Position numbers and translations under genes: made by a program
Assembly: GCF_032854445.1 (NCBI RefSeq)
Contig: NC_088302.1
Coordinates: 45,482,521-45,546,520 of the forward strand
Origin: Liolophura sinensis
Taxonomy: Eukaryota; Mollusca; Polyplacophora; Chitonida; Chitonidae
Direction: 5' to 3'
Length of the DNA: 64,000 nucleotides
Shown: in pieces, positions 49,562 through 60,498 of the stretch
How positions within the stretch are numbered: the first letter of the stretch is position 1
Layout of the letters: every line of letters starts with the position of its first letter
The notes under the pieces: model-generated
Databases searched by the model: none
Told to the model about the DNA's origin: nothing
Seen by the model: only the letters and a program-made list of their open reading frames with translations

Positions 49562-49686
49562 TACTTCCGGGATCCCCAAGATGACATCATTGTTTCACTT
49601 TCCCGCGAAATCTCAAGAAGAGGCTGAGCGAAAGAATTCGAAACGGCTGAGTCTGTATTTTCAAAACCACACAGAGAGAGGTGAAA
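49562..49686 (+). promoter_or_regulatory. RFC3 core promoter with E2F and ETS motifs
   Basis: TTTCCCGCGAAA at 49599-49610 is a near-ideal E2F site, as expected of a DNA replication gene expressed at G1/S. ACTTCCGG (ETS-like) lies at 49563-49570. The interval is TATA-less and ends at the RFC3 ATG at 49687. E2F control is inferred from motif and gene function. Confidence 0.6.
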
Positions 49687-52600
49687 ATGAGCCTTTGGGT
49701 GGACAAATATCGGCCGACATCTCTGGCGAAGCTGGATTTTCATAAGAAACAAGCAACCCATTTGAAGCGATTGGTAAAAGACCAACTCGATCTCAGCCTC
49801 ACTGACTTGTGCTCGTGTTGTTGTTGTAATTTTTCACCTTTTAAACTGTTTTCTAAAATTTCACAAATTTATCCTACCAGGCTAAAGGGGACCCAGCCAT
49901 GACTATGCGAGGCCCTACGAGCATTGTCACCCAGGGCTATTAAAGATATTGGGCAACTATTTTGGATCCCATTCACTATAAAATGGATGCCTGTAAAGAG
50001 CGTCAAGAAAAGTAATTTAGAGTAGGCAAATGAAAGAAAATATGATTAGATGACGGGCTTCACAAGTGTTTCTGCTTCATGCGGAGCACAGTTGTAGCGA
50101 CGCCTGGTCAAACTAAACAGTTCCGGGGACAAACTTGCAGCATTGCATTGGGTAGTATTTGGACGATGGTACGTACATTAGATCAGTATCCTTTGAAGCA
50201 GTTGAGGCTAGGAGCAGAAGGTGATAAATAGCAAGGAGCTAAATGGATGAAATGCTGATTTTCGCCCATTCATAATGTTTGAAGTTCTGCAAGGAGGGGT
50301 GGCAGGGAGATAACTTATAGTCATGTATACAATAGAGTAAGATGATGGGTGGACACCACCCATGTCTTGTGGGCTCGGACAACACATACCAGTGCCACTG
50401 GGACAAAATACCATTGGTTTGGAAGTACTAATAATGGATCTGAGCATATAGTAGCTCAAGATAGGGAAATAAGTTGAATTTCGGAGACATAGCGTGGTGC
50501 CAGCCGAAAGTCGTTACATACCTTTACTTCTTGTATTTAGGAGGCTGGTATATGGCATATGTAGGGTTTACAGACTGGAATGCAGCGCCTGTGCACGCAA
50601 GGATCATTTGTTATTGTTTGAAATTTCTGTATGATCACTGAGCAATACTCTGAACTTCTATATTTCTTATCCCATGTGGAGGCATACTCAAAAAAAGATG
50701 AAGCCGTAGCTTGCAGTCTCCAAGTATTGCCGAGCAAATATCTGCACAACATCCGCGACATTTATACATTGTCAAAGATGGCTAATGATTGAGTCGTGTT
50801 AGCCATGTATACATGGCGAAAAAGTTATGGTTCAGTTCACATTTAAAAGGGGAAGCATTTCACTAAATTGACATAAATCGGACACAAAAATGGAATGAGA
50901 CAGCTAGATCCCCCTATAGAGCTAGTCAGAAGAGTAAAACACAGTCATATTGTATAAGCCTATTGTTTGAGATTGGCTTTATGGTCATGTGTGCGGTCGC
51001 TGTGAGTTCAAGTCCATCTCATGCTGGCTTCCTCTCCTGCCGTAAGTGGGAAGGTCTGGCAGCAACCTGCAGATGGTCATGGGTTTCCCCCGGGCTCTGC
51101 CAGGTTTCCACCCGCCATAATGCTGGCTGCCGTCATATAAGTGAAATATTCTTGAGTACGGCGTAAAACACCAGTCAAATAAATAAATAAATTATGCTCA
51201 TGTGGCTAAAGTAAGCCGAACTTTACCGAGTTTAACATCTTCTTCTTGTCCATTTAGATGGGCTCATTGTGCTATTTTAGAACTTTTTTGTCCATCCTGA
51301 CTCCCAAAAAGAAAAGGTTGCGAATATCAAACTCCCATCCCCATCCCACCTACAGCCATCAGACTTACCTTTTGTGCTCATTTCTAAGTCATATTCTATT
51401 TGTGTCTCAAATGTTGTCTTCTCTCACATTAAATTGCAAAAACTTTAAAAGTACCAAATAACTCACAGTTGACAGCCATTTTGGAACATTAATTTTTTTC
51501 ATGACAAGCTGAGTGTCTGTTCTTATTGTCTGATTTTCACTGACTGCCATATTTGACCTCAATCTTCATCCATGACTTAATAATTTTGCCTGATTCTGAG
51601 AGTTATACTGATCTTAGAGCAGTGATTTTTGGATTTGTTGGGAAGGTAGGGTGATGTGGAAAAATGTTTCCTCACCAAATGTAATATTTCATGACCTTTC
51701 ACCTTTTCGGGTGAATTTTTGTTGTCAAATAGTAATACAGTATTTGAGTATTTGACTTGGACTTGACCTGACTTCAGGTGGCTGGAGGGGATTTCCCCCA
51801 CCTGATGGTGTTCGGGCCGTCTGGGGCAGGGAAAAAGACTCGGGTGATGTGTCTACTGAGGGAGCTGTACGGCTCAGGGGTGGAGAAGCTCAAGATTGAC
51901 ACACACACCTTTACCACGCCTTCCAAGAAGAAGATTGACATATCCGCTGTGTCAAGTAATTACCACATAGAGGTGAATCCGAGGTGAGAAGTCTTTGTAC
52001 ACACCTAAACAATTCAACAACCTGCCGATGTATGTGGGTTTCCTACAGGCTCTGTCAGGTACACATAATGGTGGTCGCCGTAGTTAAAGTGAAATATTCC
52101 TGAGTGCAACGTAAAACACCAATCAAATAAATAAATAAATAAAACATATTTATTTAAAGAAAACATATTGAAGAAATATAACACATTTGAACACTTCACA
52201 TTGTTGAAGAATAAGACCTCTGAACTGTTCATATTACCAAAGAGTAACATGCCTAAACAATTCACATTGTGAAAGAACAACACACCTAAACAATTCATAT
52301 TGCTGAAGAGTAACATGTCTAAACAATTCACATTGTGAAAGAATAACACCTAAACAGTTCATTTTGCTGGAGAGTAATACACCTGATTAGTTCTCATTGA
52401 TGAAAAATAACATGCCTAAACAATAGGTGAGTTTCAAGATCAAACTTGAGTAATGTTAGGCTACTATTTTTGATTATATTTACTCTGTATGTTTTCGGAA
52501 GAATACTTATCACAAAAACAGTTGTTTAGAGTAGACTTGATGGAGAAAATTGAGGAATTGAGCTGAGTTACTGAAAAACGGATGACATCTGTGCCTTCAG

Positions 52601-55600
52601 TTTGACTGGTGACTGGTAAATTAATGTCAGGAAAGGTTGACGAACATTTTTGACATACAGTAGGACCAGTTTGTAATCCTTATGAAGATTTCTATTAAAC
52701 TTATTTTACAGCATTCCTTCTGTACCCTAAAGGGGGCTTCAGTAGCATGGTGGGTAGTGTGCAAGCATAAAACATGCTGGCTCCCTCTTCCTTGGTATGT
52801 GGGAAGGTCTGCCAATACCTGGCGGATTGTTGTAGGCTTCCCAAAGGCTCTGGTCGGTTTCCACTCACCATAATGCTTGTGGTTGTTGTATAAGTGAAAT
52901 ATTCTTAGTGCAGTGTAAAACACCAGTCAAATAAATAAATAAATAAAATTCTATGCCATTAAAGGGACATCACTGTGGTGGTAATGCTAATATCGCAAGT
53001 ATAGATGATTTTGAGTTTTAGGTTAAAGTATATATATATTGGTATAAATAAGTTAAAAGTGGACCTGCAACTACAAATCTGGAGGTCATTTAATTTCTGG
53101 AAAATTGTAGAGAAGAATGATCAAGTTTATTTCTTATGTATTCTGCTTTCAGTGATGTAGGCTTTCAGGACCGTGTTGTTAGATCTAGAAGAAGGATCTA
53201 GTTTATTTCATATGTATTCTGCTTTCAGTGATGTAGGCTTTCAGGACCGTGTTGTTATTCAGGAACTGATCAAAAACGTGGCTCAGGTCAATCAGTTGGA
53301 TTCCGTGTCACAAAGAGACTTTAAAGGTACATATCACCGAGAATGAGATGTTTGGAATCACACTAAATTGTCATTTTATGTGCGTGAAATTACAAATATT
53401 TGCTAGTTCAACCTGTGCTCAATTTCAGGTCACCATTGTTATTTTGAGCTCTTAAAAAACGATTGAAGATTTTGACTCCTGTTCTTTTAGGGAACTGAAT
53501 TCAGAAAGGTTAAAATACAACATCAAACCAGTGCATCAGAATAATGATGGAAAAGATTTCAGATAAATAATGGTTTATAGGAGTCAAAATGTTTGATATT
53601 TCAAGTTCTTCAAAGTGATGACCTTGGCAAAAACTGAGGTCATCCAGTAAGACTGAAAGGGTTGAAATATATTAGATTCCATTTGGACAGTCAAAACAAC
53701 ATGAAAGTGGATAAATTACAAAAACATTCATTTGTGTGTCTGAAATTATGCGTATTTGCATTATTAAAAGTCATCTTTGTGACCCAGTCTCATTTTGAGG
53801 TCATCATATTTACTTTTAAATTTACAAAAAAATAGTGAATGGCTAATATTTTGACCCCTAGTTATGGTTTATATAACTAACCTCGCTAACCAGCTCTGTG
53901 TCCGAGGTGGTTAGCGTGCCACCGCTGGGCTCTGACCAAGGAACCTCCCACTAATGCAGTCGTCGTTAGTTCAAGTCCAGCTGCTGGGTTATCCTCCACA
54001 AGATGGTCTGCGAGCAATATTGGTGGTCATGATTTCTCCCTGGCTATGTGAAATATTATTGAGTACGTCATAAAACAGCAGTCAGATGAATAAATTTTCC
54101 TAACAATTCCGACGGTTTTGTAATGGATGACATGTTGTAATTCATGTTATGAGGGAGCGGTATAATTACTTGCATCATCTTGAGTCTGACAGATCATGAA
54201 TTTGCATGCATGTGATGTTAGTGCCTGATTCACTTGCAGTGGTGGTTCTGACAGAAGTGGACAGACTGAGCAAAGATGCTCAACACGCACTGCGCCGCAC
54301 CATGGAAAAATACATGGCCACATGTCGACTCATCCTCTGTTGTAACTCCACCAGTAAAGTCATAGAAGCTGTGCGTAGTCGATGTTTGGGAATTCGGGTA
54401 CCAGCTCCATCTATTGATGAGGTGAATAGCATTCGCTTACCTCCATACAAGATAAAGGCAAAGATAGGATCATCCAAAGTTCATGTTTTTAAATAATAGT
54501 GAATCAAAATGTAAGGTTAGATAAAGATGCTAATCTCCACTGTTGATAAACATATCATGCAGTATTGAAATGTCTTATGAAGAGAATATGGAAATAGTGG
54601 GCTGCCTAGTCATAAGTTAATGAAAATGAGACAACATTAAAAGTAAGAATTTGGTTTCAGATTTGTGGCATTTTACAGACAGTGTGTAAGAAGGAAGGGC
54701 TGACATTACCAGTAGAGCTGGCTCGGAGAGTTGCCGAGAAGAGTCAGCGTAACTTGAGGCGGGCTTTGCTGATGTGTGAAGCATGTCGAGTACAGCAGTG
54801 AGTTTTTGAGGGATGTTGACTACAGCAGTGGGTTTGTCAGGGCTGTTGAGTACAGCAGTGGGTTTGTCAGGGCTGTTGAGTACAGCAGTGGGTTTGTCAG
54901 GGGTGTTGACTACAGCAGTGGGTTTGTCAGGGGTGTTGAGTACAGCAGTGGGTTTGTCAGGGGTGTTGAGTACAGCAGTGGGTTTGTCAGGGGTGTTGAG
55001 TACAGCAGTGGGTTTGTCAGGGGTGTTGAGTACAGCAGTGAGCGTGCGAGGCATGTGAAGTACAGCAGTGAGTTTGAGGCATGTCGAGTACAGTAGTGAG
55101 TTTGTCAGGGGTGTTGAGTACAGCAGTGGGTTTGTCAGGGGTGTTGAGTACAGCAGTGAGCGTGTCAGGCATGTGGAGTACAGCAGTGAGTTTGTGAGGC
55201 ATGTCGAGTACAGTAGTGAGTTTGTCATGGGTGTTGAGTACAGCAGTGGGTTTGTCAGGGGTGTTGAGTACAGCAGTGAGCATGTCAGGCATGTGGAGTA
55301 CAGCAGTGAATTTGTGAGGCATGTCGAGTACAGTAGTGAGTTTGTCATGGGTGTTGAGTACAGCAGTGGGTTTGTCAGGGGTGTTGAGTACAGCAGTGAG
55401 CGTGTCAGGCATGTGGAGTACAGCAGTGGGTTTGTCAGGGGTGTTGAGTACAGTAGTGAGCGTGTCAGGCATGTGGAGTACAGCAGTGGGTTTGTCAGGG
55501 GTGTTGAGTACAGCAGTGAGCGTGCGAGGCATGTGAAGTACAGCAGTGAGTTTGTTAGGCCTGTCGAGTACAGTAGTGAGTTTGTCAGGGGTGTTGAGTA

Positions 55601-58348
55601 CAGCAGTGGGTTTGTCAGGGGTGTTGAGTACAGCAGTGAGCGTGTCAGGCATGTGGAGTACAGCAGTGAGTTTGTGAGGCATGTTGAGTACAGTAGTGAG
55701 TTTGTCAGGGGTGTTGAGTACAGCAGTGGGTTTGTCAGGGGTGTTGAGTACAGCAGTGAGCGTGTCAGGCATGTGGAGTACAGCAGTGAGTTTGTGAGGC
55801 ATGTCGAGGTTTGTGAAGGATGTTAAGTACAGCAGTGGGTTTGTGAAGCGTTTAAAGTTCAGCAGGGGGTTTGTGAAGGGAGTTGAGTGCAGCAGTGAGT
55901 TTGTGCGGAGTGTTGACTACAGCCGTGAGGTTTTGTGCAGTTTTGGGTACAGCAGTGAATATTTTTTAGAGGTGTTGAGTACAGCAGTGAGCATATGAGC
56001 TATGTTGAGTACAGGAGTGGGCTTGTGGAGGGAGTGGAGTACAATGGTGAGTTTGTAAGGGGTGATGACTACGGCAGTGAGTTTGTGAGGGGTTTTGAGT
56101 ATAGGAGTGAGCTTGTGAGGGGTTTTGAGTATAGGAGTGAGCTTGTGAGGGGTTTTGAGTATAGGAGTGAGCTTGTGAGGCACATAGAGTACACTGATAT
56201 GGATATCATGCACTTCTGTCTGCAAGAAATCAGGCCTGGTTTGGTTCTTTTCTAGTAGATGGCCCAAGGTTTTCCCAGAGCCTTGGAAATCTTATAAAGC
56301 ACGAAAATTGAGAACCAGCTTGGCATATGTACTGGATATGTAAAGGCCCATCTTTAGACACACCACTGAATCAGCCGGAGTTCAGACTGTATTTACATGT
56401 AGTATGCAGACTTTTTTGTGGGCAAGTTTGGTTTCCAGTGTCTTTCAAATTGCTTGATGCACTGCGGATTTGTTTGTGAGGAAGGTTAGTTAATAAGATC
56501 AGTTTACATTGCTTGAAGTTTATATTACTGAATATTATTTATTCCAAGTGTGGAAAAAAGCCTAGAAATTTGAAATCATGAAGGTTTACAAAACCCTGAT
56601 GGCCTCAAATATGGCAGGCTTTTGTCTTGATAAGCAGGAAAATACTGCATTTTACCATGTTACCAACAATATGGATATATCACACATTTTTAATTTAGTG
56701 GTTTCTTTTCAGGTAGATAGGTAGAGAAACAAGCTTTTGTACATTGTTTTTGACATGCCATGTAAAGAAGTATTACTGTATGTAGTACAATAATTACTTG
56801 CTTTGCAGGTACCCATTCAGCTCTGACCAAACTGTGACAGAGCCAGACTGGGAATTGTACTTGAGGGAAACGGCCAATCTTATAGTACAGCAGCAGAGTC
56901 CGAAAAGGTGGGCAACCTCGTCATTTTTGTTCATTGTGTTCTTTCATAGATATTTTTTCCAAACGCAAAGTTTTGAGGTTTTGTATACAAACATTCTTTT
57001 TTTTCTCAGCTTTTAAGATAAAATCATATCTTTAGAAGTGTTCCCAGCAAAATGTTATTCTGTAAATAGCTGGAAAAGAGATGAATGTTCATACGGCTTA
57101 TCTTAAATATGAGACAAGTCTCTTGTCCTGAGAGACATGAATAATGCTTTGTGAGGAATGTGTATTGAAGCATGGCGGTGTTTGTTTTGTGTAAACAGAT
57201 TACTGGAGGTCAGAGGTCGTCTGTATGAGCTGATCACGCACTGTATTCCTCCAGACGTCATCATGAGGGTAAGCTCTTGACAACTTTATCCTCCTAAAAC
57301 ACATCTTGAGAACCGCTAGTGGAGTTCCATACTGTAACTCCTTATATCGCTAAAGGCAAAAATAGGCCTTCTGTATCGTGTGACTTGTCAAATATGTTAG
57401 GCATCAGCTCTGTTGACATTAATTTACCAGTCACCTGTCTTACCATGTTCTGGCTAAAGAGTTGATGCCACTTCATAAATTTTACATTCAGCTCTTCAGT
57501 TTTCTTCATCTGTAAAGAATCCATTCTTTATAGATGTGCTGTTCGTCTAAATTACTTATGGAGAAACTTTCTTCAGGAGCCTGTGTTATTGTAAATGTAT
57601 TCAAACATTTCTGGCAGGTCACTTGTTAGAGTAGGAAGTTTTTTTGACTTCAGTGATAAAAGAGTGCAATCCCCTCAAGTGAACTTCATCTGACTGTTGT
57701 GGTGTTATGATTACATTTAGAGCAGGATCTGCCTTCCTTTGATTACATTTTCCAAAACTTCTAGGCTAAATTCACATATTAGAATAAAGTTTAGTTGGTG
57801 CAAATGACCTTTGACTTAATTTCTCTAGTCAGAGTTCATATTTTGACTTTTAAACACCATATCTCCAAAACAGAGTCTATTTCAAGAAAGCTGTGCATGT
57901 GCATTTATTGTTAGATCTATTCAGGATGTACATTTGCATCCAGCTGTCCGTTCCTCTGCTGCTATTTTTACGTCAGGAGCGTGCTCAGGCTCCTCATGAA
58001 GACTGGTCATATATTCCAGTTTCCCTCAACCATTAACCATAGCGCATTTATTTAGATGAAAAATTATTATGTACAGATTGCACCAATCCGACAAATACAC
58101 AAATAAATGCTGTGTTAAGTCTTTGTTCCCAGTCTCATGGCTGACTTTGTGATTTCAGGGTCTGCTGCAAGAACTAATCAAAAACCTGTGATGGCCAGCT
58201 TAAGCCAGAAGTGGTACAGTCTGCAGCATTCTTTGAACACCGACTTCAGATGGGACAGAAATCTATCTACCATTTGGAGGCCTTTGTTGCCAAGTTCATG
58301 GCCATTTATAAACGTTTCCTGGAGGAAGGAATAGCAGATCTTTTCTGA
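49687..58348 (+). CDS. RFC3: Replication factor C subunit 3 (clamp loader), 8 exons, with a frameshift in the last exon
   Basis: Exons 49687-49773, 51778-51983, 53229-53326, 54240-54421, 54661-54797, 56809-56907, 57199-57268 and 58159-58348 follow human RFC3 closely; full length would be about 355 residues (human 356). Visible are [10 protein letters not shown], the P-loop [74 protein letters not shown] and ITHCIPP. RFC3 is an AAA+ subunit of the RFC1-5 complex that loads PCNA onto primed DNA. In the last exon the frame reads [10 protein letters not shown] then stop (58189-58191), while the conserved tail ([19 protein letters not shown] to LEEGIADLF) follows one base out of register, as if one C at 58185/58186 were extra. 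This may be an assembly error or an allele. Introns 2-4 carry SINEs; intron 5 carries a boundary-derived minisatellite. Confidence 0.93.
50988..51194 (+). mobile_element. SINE in RFC3 intron 1
   Basis: It starts in the B-box region (GTGCGGTCGCTGTGAGTTCAAG) and runs through the intact body to GAAATATTCTTGAGTACGGC, ending AGTCAAATAAATAAATAAAT. The close match suggests a younger copy. Confidence 0.88.
52014..52145 (+). mobile_element. SINE, 3' part, in RFC3 intron 2
   Basis: CAACAACCTGCCGATGTATGTGGG, ACATAATGGTGGTCGCCGTAG and ATATTCCTGAGTGCAACG, ending AATCAAATAAATAAATAAAT. The intron 2 minisatellite follows directly. Confidence 0.82.
52150..52432 (+). repeat. Minisatellite in RFC3 intron 2, ~33-38 bp period
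   Basis: Imperfect units built around CCTAAACAATTCACATTGTG and AAGAATAACA, about seven to eight copies with variable length. It starts directly after a SINE tail, so it may have grown from the flank of that insertion. No coding role is evident. Confidence 0.75.
52730..52949 (+). mobile_element. SINE in RFC3 intron 2
   Basis: GGGGGCTTCAGTAGCATGGTGGG head with the B-box segment deleted, then TGGCTCCCTCTTCC, GGGAAGGTCTGCC and a tail ending AGTCAAATAAATAAATAAAT. Confidence 0.85.
53121..53257 (+). repeat. Tandem duplication of the RFC3 exon 3 splice acceptor
   Basis: About 61 bases (pyrimidine-rich tract, TTTCAG acceptor and the first 28-29 exon bases) occur at 53121-53181 and again at 53197-53257, offset by 76 bp with only two to four differences. 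The second copy is the real exon start at 53229. Use of the first acceptor (53152) would encode [10 protein letters not shown] then a short tail and an in-frame TAG. Confidence 0.92.
53890..54097 (+). mobile_element. SINE in RFC3 intron 3
   Basis: The head GTCCGAGGTGGTTAGCGTGC has an A-box-like segment; B-box TAGTTCAAGTCC; the body is shortened; tail GAAATATTATTGAGTACG, ending CAGTCAGATGAATAAAT. Old and diverged. Confidence 0.8.
54783..56200 (+). repeat. 30-bp-period minisatellite at the start of RFC3 intron 5
   Basis: About 47 units with a core GAGTACAGCAGTGGGTTTGT and a 30-bp period. Units are near-identical at 54830-55800 and degrade towards 56190. The first unit overlaps the end of RFC3 exon 5 (GTCGAGTACAGCA) and its GTGAGT donor. 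Between about 55111 and 55800 a 120-bp higher-order unit of four distinct 30-mers recurs. Because 30 is divisible by 3, ORFs of 100-260 codons appear on both strands; these are repeat artefacts, not genes. Confidence 0.95.
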
Positions 58349-60237
58349 TTCCTGATCAAAATGCAATGCTGTGCATCCTGAGAAGGTGAAGAGTGACAAT
58401 GACATGATTTGTGTTCAATATTGACTGTGTTATTATTTAGTACACTGTGCTTGTTTGGAAGACAGAGGCTGTTGATTGTCCTATTATGAATGTTGGCAGT
58501 GATGTTATGGCTGCTATGTTGAGTGGCATACAGGTGAAGTTTTCATTCGTACAGTAATACTGCCAAAGTCTGATGTTGACAGGTGCCCAGATTAATTCAC
58601 ACAAATTCAATGCCTTCTGTTACTTACGTCAGTTGACCTAATTGGGTTTAGTTGCGAAGAAGTGAATTTTACAATGGAACATGTACATGTAGGAAAATAC
58701 CACAGCAGGGGCGAACGTGGCGTTACGAAGGAATGTCGAAAGCTGTTGAGGACCGATTATAATGTGTATGTGAGTGGAGGCTGGAGTGGTGTGAAACCAG
58801 TGTTGATATGCAAAAACAAATTACATTATCTGCTACTTGTAATAATGGAATTGAAATGGGTTACCTTGTGTACATAAAGCTTGACAGGTCTGATTATATA
58901 TGGTGAATTATCAAGGTTGGAATAAAGCACGTTATTTTATCCTTAATTTCATTAGTTCCTTTTTTTTGTATTGATTATAGAACAAAACTTGCACAAACCA
59001 AATTGATAAGCTGTCCTCACTGTGCTGTTAATCCACAAAAATGTTGTTTGTAGATATGACAAAAACAAACAAATAAACTGCTGACAAATATAAAGTTGAT
59101 ATTCTGTCTTGTCATTTACATGTACAATTACTTTGGGCAGATTTTTGTGTTATGTGCTGTCCATGAAGTTTAAATGGGATGGAACAGTGTTACCAATTCT
59201 GCAAGGATTCAAAATGAAATGTGGATCTGTGACCAGTAGTTAATTCACTGTGAGTTCAATTCCGGTATAAACCTAAAGCTTCCTTATCATGTTTCAAATG
59301 TGGACTCCAGACATTAACTAAGAAAGTTAATTTATTCCTCGGGGTCACGAAGCTGTCTTACACTAGCTGGCTTTAGACTTGGCTTGTGGTCCTATTTCTG
59401 AACTTAACTAACACTTTTTACGCAGAAATATCTGAAGTAAGTCACCATTTTAGCTCAGTATTAAGTTTTTAAGTTAATGCCTAAGTCTGACTTAGAAGAA
59501 AAGACAACACTAGACCAAATGTCTATATACATCAACGAAGCATTCTACAGGAAGTGTAAAAAGCACAATTTATTATTTTGTGATGTTGCTCAACCGAAAG
59601 ATCACATTCAAAGTAAGCAAAATCAAAAACTTTGAGAATATCCCATGTGCGGCCATGTTATCAGTTTGAACCAGTCAGACACAAGTTATCTCTTTAACAG
59701 TAACCCAAGGATGTGTCTACTCTAGGCTACCTAAGCTCTTCTGTGCATGTGGTACGAGTGATGCGACCTCAGGTTTCCACTTGCTCTAACAATCTTGAGG
59801 TGTCAAGATTTGACGAGGTACAAAAGAAGGATCAGCAGTATCGCGTTACACAACAAACACCAAGACGAGAGTCCTGTTCTACCCCCCAAAATGAAGAAAA
59901 TGTGACAAAAACTGCAGATTTCATGCTGCCATAGGCCTCTCAAGTCTCGTTTGACCTTTGATCCGACTTCTACTTCCGGAACCATTGCCGGCAAGCAGAC
60001 GACGAACGGCGATCAAGAGAAACTTGCACTCCACCACGAAAAAGTGTACGAAAGTGCCTTATTTTGGTAAACCTTCTGATTTTCAATATGAGCTAGTGTT
60101 TTGTATTACTATGCAATCACCAATTCGGAATATCCAGTAAGATACCTGGATGCAAACCATTTAGGTTTCCAGTTAACGACACGATCAGAGAGAAGTGGGT
60201 TAAGCTATGAAGGTTTGTAGTCTTATTTTATATTCTT
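58349..60237 (+). other. RFC3 3' UTR and following intergenic DNA
   Basis: AATAAA at 58921-58926 is the likely RFC3 poly(A) signal. A hydrophilic 58-73-codon open frame at 59713-59934 has no recognised family. A CpG-containing stretch with CTTCCGG at about 59973-60020, ending in TTTTG|GTAAAC at about 60068, could be a promoter and untranslated exon for the membrane-protein frame at 60238. Confidence 0.4.
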
Positions 60238-60498
60238 ATGAAAATTATGCTGTACAGATCAGGTTCCACCAATCGGTTTAAATGTGTCGTGATAATTGCT
60301 CTAATTTATTTTGCCATCATATATATAATTACACTCATAAATGTAAACGGTCTCTCTCTGGTCTTAAATACGGTGCATACACGGTTTTTACCGCAACAAC
60401 AAAACAATCCATCGACTGGTGCATACATCAGAAATTTTCGGGCATTCAGACACTACAAAATATTTGGCAGTTGTAAGGAACCCTGGTTCCAGCTTTAG
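60238..60498 (+). CDS. Unrecognised type II membrane-protein N-terminus (86 codons, perhaps a first exon)
   Basis: ATG at 60238 opens a short basic tail, then one hydrophobic segment (residues about 17-37, VVIIALIYFAIIYIITLI), then a Gln/Asn/Ser-rich stem. This is the layout of type II Golgi proteins such as glyco- or sulfotransferases, but no catalytic domain is visible. A GTAAGG donor at about 60474 could splice to an exon outside the window; without splicing it ends at TAG 60496-60498. No following exon was found before the H4 remnant. Family unknown. Confidence 0.35.
   Translation: MKIMLYRSGSTNRFKCVVIIALIYFAIIYIITLINVNGLSLVLNTVHTRFLPQQQNNPSTGAYIRNFRAFRHYKIFGSCKEPWFQL

Noticed and set aside
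51577-51801. Minus-strand 74-codon ORF ending in RFC3 exon 2
   Set aside because: It overlaps intron and exon antisense to a well-supported RFC3 exon and shows no product.
54617-56267. ORFs of 71-261 codons on both strands over the RFC3 intron 5 array
   Set aside because: Artefacts of a 30-bp period without stops. The true exon ends at 54797 as fixed by RFC3 homology.
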